Positions 47,660-56,419 of a stretch of 64,000 bases of DNA are shown in pieces. This stretch comes from Paenibacillus apiarius. GTDB taxonomy: Bacteria; Bacillota; Bacilli; Paenibacillales; Paenibacillaceae. Position numbers and translations under genes: made by a program. The notes beneath the pieces are model-generated. The model searched no databases and was not told the DNA's origin. It saw only the letters and a program-made list of their open reading frames with translations. Position 1 is the first letter of the stretch; every line of letters starts with the position of its first letter. The stretch covers positions 744,001 to 808,000 of the forward strand of contig NZ_JAFFHZ010000001.1 of the NCBI RefSeq assembly GCF_017052585.1, in the 5' to 3' direction.

Positions 47660-49106
47660 CAACCGCGAGCTGGAATACGCAATTGCCGAAATTACGGAAA
47701 TCGCAGAAGGCTTCGGGCTGGACTTCTATCCGATGCGCTACGAAATCTGCCCCGCCGACATCATTTACACGTTCGGCGCATATGGCATGCCGACCCGCTT
47801 CAGCCATTGGAGCTTCGGCAAAACCTTTCACCGCATGAAAATGCAATACGACTTCGGTCTCAGCAAAATATACGAGCTCGTTATTAATTCGAACCCCTGC
47901 TACGCATTTCTGCTCGAGGGGAACTCGCTCATCCAGAACAAGCTCATCGTGGCGCACGTGCTGGCTCACTGCGATTTCTTCAAAAACAATGCCCGCTTCT
48001 CCACCTCGAACCGCAACATGGTCGAGAGCATGTCCGCGACCGCCGAACGAGTCTCGCAGTACGAAATGGAATATGGCACACAAGCGGTCGAAAGCTTCAT
48101 CGATGCGGTGCTGGGCATTCAAGAGCATATCGATCCGCAGGTCGTGCGGCCGCAAAAGCTGGATAAGCAACGCTACATGGAGCTTAAAATGCGGGAACAG
48201 CGGGAGCAAGAAGGGCAGCCCGCCAAAAAACAAGGAGACTACGACGATCTATGGGCGCTCGACGAGATGAAGCTGGCCCTCAAATCGGGCATGGCAGCGC
48301 TGCAGGAGATGCCAGAACGCCGCTTCCCGCCAGAGCCGGAGAAAGATATCGTCTGGTTCATACAGGAATTCTCCCCAGTGCTGGAGGATTGGCAGCGGGA
48401 CATCATGTCGATGCTGCGGGACGAGATGCTCTACTTCTGGCCGCAGCTGGAGACGAAAATCATGAACGAAGGCTGGGCTTCGTATTGGCATCAGCGCATC
48501 GTGCGCGAGCTCGATCTGACGACCGACGAGACGTTCGAGTACGCGAAGCTGAACAGCTCCGTCGTGCAGCCGTCCCGCCAGAGCCTGAACCCTTACTATC
48601 TCGGCGTGAAGATTTTCGAGGACATTGAGAAAAGGTGGGATCAGCCATCCCGCGAGGAACGGGACACCTATGGACGCCAGCCGGGACAGGGACGCGCCAA
48701 AATATTCGAGGTGCGCGAGCTCGACTCCGATCTCTCCTTCATTCGCAATTATTTGACAAAGCAGCTGACGGATGAGCTTGACCTGTACATTTTTGAGAAA
48801 AAAGGGCCGGAATGGAAGATTACCGACAAGTCATGGGAAAATATCCGCGATCAGCTCGTCTATTCGCGCGTCAACGGCGGATTCCCGTATCTGGTCGTGC
48901 AGGACGGGGATTATCAGCGTAACGGCGAGCTGTATTTGAATCATCAGTACGAAGGCATGGAGCTCGATCTGAAATATTTGGAGCGCACGCTGCCGTACGT
49001 ATATACGCTGTGGGGCAAACCGGTCCATCTGGAAACGAAAGTTGAAGAGAAAACGGTTATGTTCACCTATGACGGCAAAAAGGTATCCCGAAAATTCGTC
49101 GGGTAA
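47646..49106 (+). CDS. spoVR: SpoVR-family stage V sporulation protein
   Basis: 486 residues (B. subtilis SpoVR is 468). Family motifs are [20 protein letters not shown], the [10 protein letters not shown] segment, [15 protein letters not shown] and [11 protein letters not shown]. In B. subtilis SpoVR affects cortex formation. GGGAGGGG precedes the ATG within the yhbH end, so translation is coupled. prkA, the third member of this set in many bacteria, is not in the window. Confidence 0.93.
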   Translation: MTSDDNRELEYAIAEITEIAEGFGLDFYPMRYEICPADIIYTFGAYGMPTRFSHWSFGKTFHRMKMQYDFGLSKIYELVINSNPCYAFLLEGNSLIQNKLIVAHVLAHCDFFKNNARFSTSNRNMVESMSATAERVSQYEMEYGTQAVESFIDAVLGIQEHIDPQVVRPQKLDKQRYMELKMREQREQEGQPAKKQGDYDDLWALDEMKLALKSGMAALQEMPERRFPPEPEKDIVWFIQEFSPVLEDWQRDIMSMLRDEMLYFWPQLETKIMNEGWASYWHQRIVRELDLTTDETFEYAKLNSSVVQPSRQSLNPYYLGVKIFEDIEKRWDQPSREERDTYGRQPGQGRAKIFEVRELDSDLSFIRNYLTKQLTDELDLYIFEKKGPEWKITDKSWENIRDQLVYSRVNGGFPYLVVQDGDYQRNGELYLNHQYEGMELDLKYLERTLPYVYTLWGKPVHLETKVEEKTVMFTYDGKKVSRKFVG

Positions 49107-49122
49107 TCGACAATTCAGATGT

Positions 49123-49160
49123 AAAAAAATCCGCCGCTCGAACATGTCGACCGGCGGATC
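49123..49160 (-). terminator. Terminator of the SLH gene (also after spoVR)
   Basis: 8-bp stem ATCCGCCG/CGGCGGAT with a 15-base loop; on the minus strand it runs into TTTTTTT. Convergent gene ends on both sides. Confidence 0.8.
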
Positions 49161-49176
49161 CGCTTAATGAATCAAT

Positions 49177-51591
49177 CTATTGAAGCGAAATGGGAACCGA
49201 GTTGCCCAACCAGACTCGAACGGTATACCCCCCTGGAGCCAAGCCCGCTGTAGGGATGATAACATCCTGATTCGCCTGTTGTTTGTCAACGATGACTTTC
49301 ACGGCGCGCTTGGCCACCACTTCATTCTCCATATCGAATAATGTATTGAAGCGCGCATCGATGGACGCGAGATAGACCGTTGTCGGTTGATTCACGCGCA
49401 CCGCAATATCCTCTCCAGCAGCATATGTCCTCTTGTCCGACGCCAAGCGGACGTTCATGCCTGCCTTGATGTTATAGGTGGCAACCTCTTGGCCGTACAC
49501 ATTGCCGTACATATCTTGGATGACGCTTGCATTAAGATGAAGCTTGTTCGATTCACCCGTATAAGGCACGGCGAACACAACCTCCAGCTTATTCGCATAC
49601 AGGCGTACTTCATCTTCTGCCCGCAAAGGCCGGAAAGGTCCGTTATTGGCCGAGAAGGTAATCGCCGCTTTCAGAGCCTCCATGTCGGATAAATGATTTT
49701 GAATTTCTTTGTTGAAATTCAAAATAATGTTATCGTTCGTTTGTGGCGAGTCTGCAGTATGACTATATTCAAATGCATCCTCTTTGCCTGCGTACAGTTG
49801 AATAAATTCAGGGGAAGAGGCCTTTCCTGCTGCACTGAGCGCCACCACGATAAAAGTAACCCTTTTCTTGCTCAAGCCTGTCGTGTCGATTTGGACGCGT
49901 TCGTTGGCCTTGACTGCCGCTTTCTTACCGCTGCCGCCCCGCACCGCTTCTTCCAAGCCGATCTCGCTGCGTGTCGTGCCGCTCTCTACGATATATACCC
50001 AACCGTCCATATTGCTGACGGCATATACACTTTCGGTAACCGTTGCTTTTTTGGTTACGGACGACAGTACCGGCACATCACCTGTCGGCAAGGGATGAAC
50101 AGCGATGCCGCCCCCTGATTGTTCGCCGCCTGTCGCTCCGCTACCCCTCGATCCGTTGTCCGAACTGCTGTCTGAGCTGCTGCTGTCATTCGACGAAGAG
50201 CCGCCGGCGTCTGTTGTCGAAGCAGGTTGTTTGGCATCTTTCGCCGCAGCGTCTTTACCGCCAACTTTCATTATCACGTCTTGCGCAACGTCGCTGCCCA
50301 CTTTCACGTTGCCCGCAGGCTTCTCCATCGAGATTCCTTCGGCATTGACCGTTGCGTTCTGAACCGAGCCTTGACCCGCTACGTTAATCGCCGCATTCAT
50401 AATCAAAGTGATGATAGACGCTTCGCGGCCAAGCTCCAGCTTCGTTCCAGCAGCCGCCGAATCAATGTTCAAATCTTTAATCGAGCCTTTAGGGATATCA
50501 ACGACAATGCTTTGCGCAACGACATTGACCGTCTCGAACGAACCGACCAACTGTACATTCGAATGTTGCGGCAGCGCCTCGGATAAGGTCACCTTATTGA
50601 TGTCCGCGCCGGATTGCGCTTCGATTTTCGCATTCGACTGCACGCTCACATCGGCGATATGTGTAGAACCGTTCACAACAATCCGCACTTTCCCATCCGC
50701 TTTGTCTACGACTACCGTCACCATAACGGAGTCCTCGAAGTGGATGCTGTTTTCCCCTCCGCCTTGCACAGTTGCCGTGCCATGAACCTTGACACGTTTG
50801 AGCGTGACGTCGCCTTCACCGACCCCGCGTCCAATGAGCAGGTCACCTTGGATATCCATGTTTTGGAGCGTAACGCCAGGGACGTTGATGACGACGTTTT
50901 GTTTCACCTTCTCCACGCCGGTTTCGGGTCCATAAACGCCAGCTTTGTCATATGTGACATTTGCGGTTTGATAGGCTCTATCCAGTATGGTCATAGCTTC
51001 GGCACGCGTTACAGGCGCTGCTGGCTTGAACATGTTCCCTTTATATCCTGTCATGATGCCAGCCTCTGCCACGGCTCCGATAGCCCCCTTGCTCCATTCA
51101 GGACTATTAGCCGTATCGGTAAATGCTGTGCCGGAATCGGCTGTGTTGAGCTTAAGCAAATGGGAAATCATTACTGCCGCTTCCTGGCGGGTTATCGGCT
51201 GTCCCGGCTTGAACGTGCCATCGGCATAGCCTGTTATGTATCCTGCTCCCAACGCTTTTCCAACTTCTGTATGGAACCAATCATTTGGCGTAACATCGGC
51301 CGCCGGCACGGATCCAATCTCTTGGAATCCAAAAAGCTGATTAATGACCTTCACCAGCTCAGCCCGCTTCATTGCGCCATTTGGCTGGAAAGCGCCATTC
51401 TCAAACCCCTGAATCATTCCTTCAGCGGCCATATTCTCGATCGTCTTCTCCGCCCAATGACCGGAAATATCGGTAAAAGACGCCTTTTGCGATGTCGGAT
51501 CCGAAGCCTCGCCAAACGCCGCATTCGCGTTCGAGACACTTGCGCTCACCACCATCACCAACACCAAGAACTTGCTTACCCATGTTTTCAT
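49177..51591 (-). CDS. S-layer-homology (SLH) surface protein
   Basis: About 804 residues. Signal peptide MKTWVSKFLVLVMVV to about residue 25, then three SLH units (FTDISGHWAEKTIENMA; DWFHTEVGKALGAGYITG; EWSKGAIGAVAEAGIMTG) to about 205, which bind pyruvylated secondary wall polymer. A beta-helix-like region (about 215-440) repeats VTLKRVKVHG-type units, a Ser/Asp/Gly linker follows (SSSNDSSSSDSSSDNGSRGS), and the C-terminus (about 500-804) has Ig-like domains. Probably a cell-surface or S-layer-associated protein. AAGGAG is 12 bases from the ATG at 51591; the ATG at 51603 abuts it and is less likely. Confidence 0.88.
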   Translation of the reverse strand: MKTWVSKFLVLVMVVSASVSNANAAFGEASDPTSQKASFTDISGHWAEKTIENMAAEGMIQGFENGAFQPNGAMKRAELVKVINQLFGFQEIGSVPAADVTPNDWFHTEVGKALGAGYITGYADGTFKPGQPITRQEAAVMISHLLKLNTADSGTAFTDTANSPEWSKGAIGAVAEAGIMTGYKGNMFKPAAPVTRAEAMTILDRAYQTANVTYDKAGVYGPETGVEKVKQNVVINVPGVTLQNMDIQGDLLIGRGVGEGDVTLKRVKVHGTATVQGGGENSIHFEDSVMVTVVVDKADGKVRIVVNGSTHIADVSVQSNAKIEAQSGADINKVTLSEALPQHSNVQLVGSFETVNVVAQSIVVDIPKGSIKDLNIDSAAAGTKLELGREASIITLIMNAAINVAGQGSVQNATVNAEGISMEKPAGNVKVGSDVAQDVIMKVGGKDAAAKDAKQPASTTDAGGSSSNDSSSSDSSSDNGSRGSGATGGEQSGGGIAVHPLPTGDVPVLSSVTKKATVTESVYAVSNMDGWVYIVESGTTRSEIGLEEAVRGGSGKKAAVKANERVQIDTTGLSKKRVTFIVVALSAAGKASSPEFIQLYAGKEDAFEYSHTADSPQTNDNIILNFNKEIQNHLSDMEALKAAITFSANNGPFRPLRAEDEVRLYANKLEVVFAVPYTGESNKLHLNASVIQDMYGNVYGQEVATYNIKAGMNVRLASDKRTYAAGEDIAVRVNQPTTVYLASIDARFNTLFDMENEVVAKRAVKVIVDKQQANQDVIIPTAGLAPGGYTVRVWLGNSVPISLQ

Positions 51592-51756
51592 TGTCTGCTG
51601 CATCTCCTTGCTGATTTGCTTCCTCTATGTCGTGAAATGGGTCTTCTGTCACAATAGAAAAAGATACTACAAATTTAAGCCGAGTGCCAGGGCGAATCTT
51701 GCTTTTTACGGTAACATTTTACTAGGTAATCCCAGTTCTTTCTTCCTATTTACATA

Positions 51757-51781
51757 CAAAAAAGAGTCACTATCGTGACTC
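51757..51781 (-). terminator. Terminator after the broken membrane-protein gene
   Basis: 7-bp stem GAGTCAC/GTGACTC with a 4-base loop, running into TTTTTTGT on the minus strand. Confidence 0.8.
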
Positions 51782-51805
51782 CCGTTCATAACGAAGCCTA
51801 TCTTT

Positions 51806-52304
51806 CTACGCCAACTCATCCACAGCCGCCGCATCGCCGGAATGATACGCTTTCTGCTGCCGTTTTAATCTTGTTTTCCATTCCTTCATTTCTTGCTCGG
51901 TCATTGCGTTATACGTATTCATTTTCAACTGGGAACCATCCGTCAATTGCAAGCTGAATTTAGGAAAAATCGGCCGAAAACAAAATACCTACGCGTGCGC
52001 CGTCCGTCGCAATGTCGCTCACCTCATCCCAGCCAATCTTCCAATTCCGTCCATTCCATAACGATGTCTCGTCATAGTAAAACAGAGCGTTGTCCGGTCT
52101 AAGAAGCGTGATGAATAAACATGCCATACTGCTTCCGAAATAACTTTATCCAATCATGGCTGCGGCCAGAGCGCCGAAGCGGACAGATGCCGGCATGGCC
52201 ACGGTGAAGGCCGCGTATGTCAAGGCTGCGATTCCCGCCACAACTAGCAAGGACACAACAAATCGGGCTGCTACAACTTGTCTCCGGTAATATACGCGCT
52301 GCAT
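51806..52304 (-). pseudogene. Broken two-pass membrane protein with PH-like domain (STM3941-like)
   Basis: The reading starts MQRVYYRRQVVAARF at 52304 and runs through a membrane segment (FVVSLLVVAGIAAL). It meets an in-frame TAA after AAAMIG, continues in the same frame through SYFGSSMACLFITLLRPDNA and WKIGWDEVSDIAT, then shifts at a run of five T into a frame reading FSLQLTDGSQLKMNTY and EMKEWKTRLKRQQKA to a stop at 51806. Two lesions, a nonsense codon and a one-base insertion, in an otherwise continuous ~165-codon gene. The layout of two membrane helices plus a PH-like domain is as in STM3941-type proteins. It keeps its terminator. Confidence 0.6.
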
Positions 52305-52396
52305 GATGTTGAGCACCCTTATCGCGAGGTTTGTCGAATGGTTACAACTTCGACACTTTTCGCCCTGTCCCTGCTTGCAAAATCGACAAAATGATA

Positions 52397-53083
52397 CTAT
52401 TTGCGCAATATCAAACGTTCGCCATATTGAACCAGCTTCTCGTGTATGTACAGAAGCATCTGACGAAGCTCATCCTGCGGCGCTTGTATGGCGACGACAA
52501 TGAGCTCGTCAAGCTTGCGCTGAAACAACCAATACGGGTCTTGCTTATCCTCCGTCATGCGGCTGGCGTGCAGAGAAGGCGTTAGCAGCGGAAGCTCCCT
52601 AATCCATTTGAGCTGCCTGTTCACCTGATGCTCTGCAGCACACAGGGAATCACTCTCCGTCACGTCCATTTGGATCTGTTGGACCTCGATGACAGTCTGT
52701 GCCTCCTCCCGTTGACCCTTGCCTTCCAGCATCAATTCGCATTGGGCAATCGTCCACTTGCCGGGAATGTCCCAACTTCCGGAGCTTTCGCATTCGATAA
52801 CGAGCAGCTTCATATCGTCCGGCACAGGCGGACCCAGCACGATCAGCCGGCGATCGCCCTGCACAGCGCTCTCATAACCATATATCGCGCGCACCTCGAT
52901 TCCATCCGCCGGAATAAACGACAAAGTTAAAGCGCTTTTACTTAAGGAATCTGCACTTTTTTCAATTACATCCAAGCCCATCGAATCCGCATGATACATG
53001 ACAATGATAAAAAAGCGATAAGCTTTTCCCATCGGCACGTGTGTCCCGCTGCGCACAATGTGCATATAACGGTTGACTGACAA
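52397..53083 (-). CDS. Hypothetical cytoplasmic protein, about 228 residues
   Basis: Not recognised with certainty. It starts at a TTG (53083) with AGAGGGA about 8 bases upstream. The middle (LTLSFIPADGIEVRAIYGYE through VPDDMKLLVIECES) looks like the beta-sandwich found after VWA domains, but no VWA domain is present. The C-terminal ~90 residues are helical (QVNQRQLKWIREL-like, then LFQRKLDELIVVAI). No signal peptide or membrane segment. Alone between the broken gene and the EamA terminator. Confidence 0.6.
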   Translation of the reverse strand: MSVNRYMHIVRSGTHVPMGKAYRFFIIVMYHADSMGLDVIEKSADSLSKSALTLSFIPADGIEVRAIYGYESAVQGDRRLIVLGPPVPDDMKLLVIECESSGSWDIPGKWTIAQCELMLEGKGQREEAQTVIEVQQIQMDVTESDSLCAAEHQVNRQLKWIRELPLLTPSLHASRMTEDKQDPYWLFQRKLDELIVVAIQAPQDELRQMLLYIHEKLVQYGERLILRK

Positions 53084-53250
53084 GACGCATTCCCTCTTTT
53101 CCGCTATGATCATACTTTAAACTTAAATAAAGGTTGAATCATTGTTCATATTTTTCTATTATGGATCAATCCCCCTCTCTCGTCATCCTTTTATATCAAA
53201 TTGGGAACGTTTAGAGGCAGGTTTATCGCCATCAGAATTGTTTTGTTATC

Positions 53251-53278
53251 AAAAAACCGAGAGCTGCCGCTCCCGGTC
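53251..53278 (-). terminator. Terminator of the EamA gene
   Basis: Stem ACCGGGAGC/GCTCTCGGT with a 4-base loop on the minus strand, running into TTTTTTG, 20 bp after the EamA stop. Confidence 0.85.
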
Positions 53279-53298
53279 GAAACAGCTATAATTTTAGC

Positions 53299-54198
53299 CT
53301 AACTTGCCTTCGACTGCCTGGATCGCATGCGCTGCGCCAATGACAGCTGCGGCAGACAAATACCCGCAAAAATGATGATAATGCCTGTCCATTGCAGCCA
53401 AGTCACCTGCTCGTTCAGAACGGCGACGGACATGATCACTGCGGCTGGAAGCTCGGCGGCTCCCAAGATCGTGCCGATCCCCGAACCAACCTTCGGAACA
53501 CCGATGCCGAAGAAGACGACAGGGATAATAATGCCGAGCAGCCCCATCGTAATCCCATATTTCCATAGCCCCGCGCCAAGCGTTCCATCCACGATAAAAG
53601 CGGGAGGAAACATCATGAAGACGATCATCATTGCTCCGGTAGTCATTGTCAAGCTTTTGTTCAATACGGGAACCTCAGTCGCCACCCGGCCGCTGACAAA
53701 AATATAAAGGGCGAATGATAACGCCGAAATGATACCGAACGCCGCTCCCTTCCAAGTCAAGCCGGACAAGCCGTGATCGGCGAGTCCGCCAGCAAAAACG
53801 GTGCCGATGAGGAGGAACAAGACGGACACGAGCTTCGTCCGTTCCGGAAACGTGCGGGTTACGAGCGCCTCAAGCAATACGCCAATCCACGTAAATTGGA
53901 ATAAGAAGACGACCGCGATGGAAGCCGGCAATTCTCCAACCGTGATGCCGTACGTAATAGACGTGCAGCTAAGTGACAAGCCGCAGGCGAGCAGCACCAC
54001 AATATGACGCAAGCTTACCTTATGCCGGGAGAATAACACCGTCGCCATAACGAGCAGCGACCAGCCGAAGAAATATTGCGCGCCGATAATTTGCGGGACG
54101 GTGAAGCCCTCCCCAATCGCGAGCTTCATAATGGTAGACAGCGTTCCATAGCTGCATGCTCCGATGAATACGAGCAGTGCGTAGCGAAAAAGGTTCAT
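53299..54198 (-). CDS. EamA/DMT-family transporter
   Basis: 299 residues with ten hydrophobic segments in two EamA repeats (for example ALLVFIGACSYGTLSTIMKL and AAFGIISALSFALYIFVSG; second repeat ending WTGIIIIFAGICLPQ). Such proteins export or import metabolites; substrate unknown. GGGAGAG lies about 11 bases before the ATG. What matters is the upstream region: a good promoter, a ~135-base structured leader and an intrinsic terminator all precede the start, so expression is probably controlled by conditional termination. Confidence 0.88.
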   Translation of the reverse strand: MNLFRYALLVFIGACSYGTLSTIMKLAIGEGFTVPQIIGAQYFFGWSLLVMATVLFSRHKVSLRHIVVLLACGLSLSCTSITYGITVGELPASIAVVFLFQFTWIGVLLEALVTRTFPERTKLVSVLFLLIGTVFAGGLADHGLSGLTWKGAAFGIISALSFALYIFVSGRVATEVPVLNKSLTMTTGAMMIVFMMFPPAFIVDGTLGAGLWKYGITMGLLGIIIPVVFFGIGVPKVGSGIGTILGAAELPAAVIMSVAVLNEQVTWLQWTGIIIIFAGICLPQLSLAQRMRSRQSKAS

Positions 54199-54249
54199 GA
54201 TAGAAAAACTCTCCCTTCCTGTGTCTCTAGCTGAGCATGCCTATAAACA

Positions 54250-54385
54250 CACAAAAAACCCCCTGTCTGCAAGACAGGGGGCGAACGAAACCAAAGACCG
54301 CCGCACAGGACGCCTTTGCAAAATTCCGCCGCTCAATCCGCTCCGAGCGCGAATTGAGTTTGGTAACGATCCGAACGGTTCTGTA
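54250..54385 (-). ncRNA. Structured 5' leader (candidate riboswitch or attenuator) of the EamA gene
   Basis: Transcribed from the promoter at 54420-54392. Elements on the minus strand: GAACG/CGTTC near the 5' end; a 10-bp hairpin CTCAATTCGC/GCGGATTGAG with one G-T pair; a region with GCAAAGGCGTCC; then a terminator (10-bp stem, T6). I could not match it to the T-box, SAM, TPP, lysine, glycine, guanidine or c-di-GMP consensus by eye, and I did not find a clear antiterminator. The class is therefore unknown. Confidence 0.5.
54252..54281 (-). terminator. Leader terminator upstream of the EamA start
   Basis: Perfect 10-bp stem CCCCCTGTCT/AGACAGGGGG with a 3-base loop, then TTTTTTGTGTG on the minus strand, ending 54 bases before the EamA ATG. 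Too strong to be incidental, and placed after the gene's own promoter. Confidence 0.8.
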
Positions 54386-54391
54386 ACGTTC

Positions 54392-54420
54392 ATTGTATAA
54401 AGGGAGGAGGTTAATGTCAA
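54392..54420 (-). promoter_or_regulatory. Strong sigma-A promoter of the EamA leader
   Basis: Minus strand TTGACA (54420-54415), 17-base spacer, TACAAT (54397-54392). Perfect -35, one mismatch in -10. Confidence 0.75.
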
Positions 54421-54462
54421 TGTATTTTACTGACTGCAAAATAGATCTGAAGGAATAGTGGT

Positions 54463-55125
54463 TCAATCCGACCGAATCTTTCCGTCTTTTATAAAGTATG
54501 TTTCTTCGCAAGCATCAGCCACTTGCCGATCATGGGTTACGATAATGATCGTTTTGCCTTTTCGATAAAGCTGTTTAAATATAGACAATATCGTCTGCTC
54601 CGTCTGTTCATCGAGCGAGCCTGTCGGTTCATCAGCCAGAATGACCTCGGGATTGTGAATGAGCGCTCTAGCTATCGCCACCCGCTGCAATTCCCCTCCA
54701 GACAACATGCCAACGGTCTTATGATGAATTCCGGTCAACTCCATGTCTTCAAGCGCTTGTTCTACCCTGTTCTGTATCTCTGTCTCTTTATGCTTGCCAT
54801 ATCGCAAGGGCAGCGCTACATTATCGAAAACATTTTTAGTATCGCACATCGCGCAGTTTTGCAATACAAATCCGATATGCCTTCTTCTGAATTCAGCTAA
54901 TTCATTTAATGATTTATCACTAATATTTTGATCGTTGAATGTATAACGACCTTTCCCTTTTTCCAATCCAGAAATGATATTCAATAGAGTCGATTTGCCC
55001 GAACCGCTCCTGCCCATAATAGCGACCATAGAGCCTTGTTCGATTTCCAAGTCAATCCCTTTCAATACCTTTACTTCTTCGGTTCCAACTAGGTACGATT
55101 TGTGCAGATCAACCATCTTTATCAT
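54463..55125 (-). CDS. ABC transporter ATP-binding protein (MacB/LolD/BceA type)
   Basis: 220 residues: Walker A GRSGSGKST, Q-loop FVLQNCAM, signature LSGGELQRVAIA, Walker B VILADEPTGSLDE, H-loop IIVTHD. It starts 4 bp after the second permease and ends the three-gene operon. Type VII ABC systems of this kind move peptides or antimicrobial compounds, or signal their presence. Confidence 0.9.
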   Translation of the reverse strand: MIKMVDLHKSYLVGTEEVKVLKGIDLEIEQGSMVAIMGRSGSGKSTLLNIISGLEKGKGRYTFNDQNISDKSLNELAEFRRRHIGFVLQNCAMCDTKNVFDNVALPLRYGKHKETEIQNRVEQALEDMELTGIHHKTVGMLSGGELQRVAIARALIHNPEVILADEPTGSLDEQTEQTILSIFKQLYRKGKTIIIVTHDRQVADACEETYFIKDGKIRSD

Positions 55126-55129
55126 CCAC

Positions 55130-56419
55130 TTACCCCGCCCTCTTAAGAAACATGCTAATTTCCAGCTTTTTAAGCTTGGAAAATACCGGAATTATGGTAA
55201 ACAACACGATAGCGATCATACATCCTGTCATAAGAATGAGATACCATGCAAAATGAACATCGATTAATAGTTTGTAAAACACAATTGCGGCCATCCCTGG
55301 AAAACCGACCATAACAACGATTTCGGCTAAAAAATAGGTGAATATATGCTTCACATTCGCTCCAGAAATAAAATGCACCGAGAAGTTTTTAAAGTTCTCC
55401 TCTGCTTTATCTGCCATGAGGATGAAGATGCTTATTGCGCACACGATGAAGACCGCTGCCGCAATTAGCGATAACAAGCCCGTATGTTCATTAATTGCAG
55501 CAAACACTAAATCATAAGAAGGATTATTGGCTCCGAGCAGCTGCGTATCAAAAAAACCAGACTCTTTTTTAATCGCTTCAAATTTGTTCCTTACGACATA
55601 GCCATTGTTCGAACTATGTATTTCACCGTTAATCAACTGCAAATAGTGCTTTTGTTGGAATTTGAACGATGCATTGTCCGCGGGAAATTGGATAAAATGC
55701 TGCGCAGGCATAATAATATATCTATCTAAATAAAGATCGGAACGTCTGGCGGTCGCGACCAATGAATTTTCTCTAACAAATCCTTTGACATGAAAATTGA
55801 AGTCCTCAAAAAGGTACTTCCCCTTTATCACGTCACCAGCCTGATACATATTTTTATATTCATAACCTAGCAGCACAGGAATGTTCTTGCTATTTACATT
55901 TTTAAAATCTTCGATATCGAATGGCTGGCCATCTATAACTTTGATTTGAAAATGATCGAAAGCTTGTTTGTTCATTTGTATGGCCTTTATGGAATAATAA
56001 GGACCTATATTATCAATCATTGAAGGCTTTATCCTCTTACCCTCTTCATAATATGACCTAAAAATTTCTTTGTTCGCATCTTCATAGTTTAATAACTTAG
56101 CGGGTTGAGTAAATGCATAAATGTATTTTTCATCCATATTTTCTTCTAAATTAGTATAGAATCTTTTTAATATGGTTAAAAAGCTCGGTTGACTCATGAG
56201 CTTTCTCAATTCACCGTCATTGTACAGTGTGTCGGACAATTGATACCTGTTCAGCGAGCTCAGCGTTTGGGCTTGATTTGTCTTTCGATCTAGAGAAGCG
56301 TAGTTAAGAAACAGGATGGTAACCAGAAAGAATAACAGGATGATTTGAAACAAGATAAAATAAGAAGCCGTCCTGCTTCTCCGTATACTTTCGCCTACCT
56401 CCGTAAAAATCATGTTCAT
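55130..56419 (-). CDS. ABC transporter permease, FtsX/MacB-like, second subunit
   Basis: 429 residues. One N-terminal membrane segment (about 20-40, FILFQIILLFFLVTILFLNY), a large external domain (to about 315), then three C-terminal segments (LLSLIAAAVFIVCAISIFIL; a pair near 365-410). This is the four-helix MacB/FtsX layout. The ATG follows the stop of the first permease directly (TAAATG), implying coupling. The gene is more AT-rich than the flanking genes. Confidence 0.8.
   Translation of the reverse strand: MNMIFTEVGESIRRSRTASYFILFQIILLFFLVTILFLNYASLDRKTNQAQTLSSLNRYQLSDTLYNDGELRKLMSQPSFLTILKRFYTNLEENMDEKYIYAFTQPAKLLNYEDANKEIFRSYYEEGKRIKPSMIDNIGPYYSIKAIQMNKQAFDHFQIKVIDGQPFDIEDFKNVNSKNIPVLLGYEYKNMYQAGDVIKGKYLFEDFNFHVKGFVRENSLVATARRSDLYLDRYIIMPAQHFIQFPADNASFKFQQKHYLQLINGEIHSSNNGYVVRNKFEAIKKESGFFDTQLLGANNPSYDLVFAAINEHTGLLSLIAAAVFIVCAISIFILMADKAEENFKNFSVHFISGANVKHIFTYFLAEIVVMVGFPGMAAIVFYKLLIDVHFAWYLILMTGCMIAIVLFTIIPVFSKLKKLEISMFLKRAG

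Noticed and set aside
54250-54385. T-box or SAM riboswitch assignment for the EamA leader
   Set aside because: No T-box core (AGGGTGGnACCGCG) and no SAM, TPP or lysine core was found, so the class is left open.
54227-54511. 94-codon minus-strand frame over the EamA leader
   Set aside because: It spans the promoter, the structured leader and the terminator and overlaps the ABC ATPase end; no start signal.
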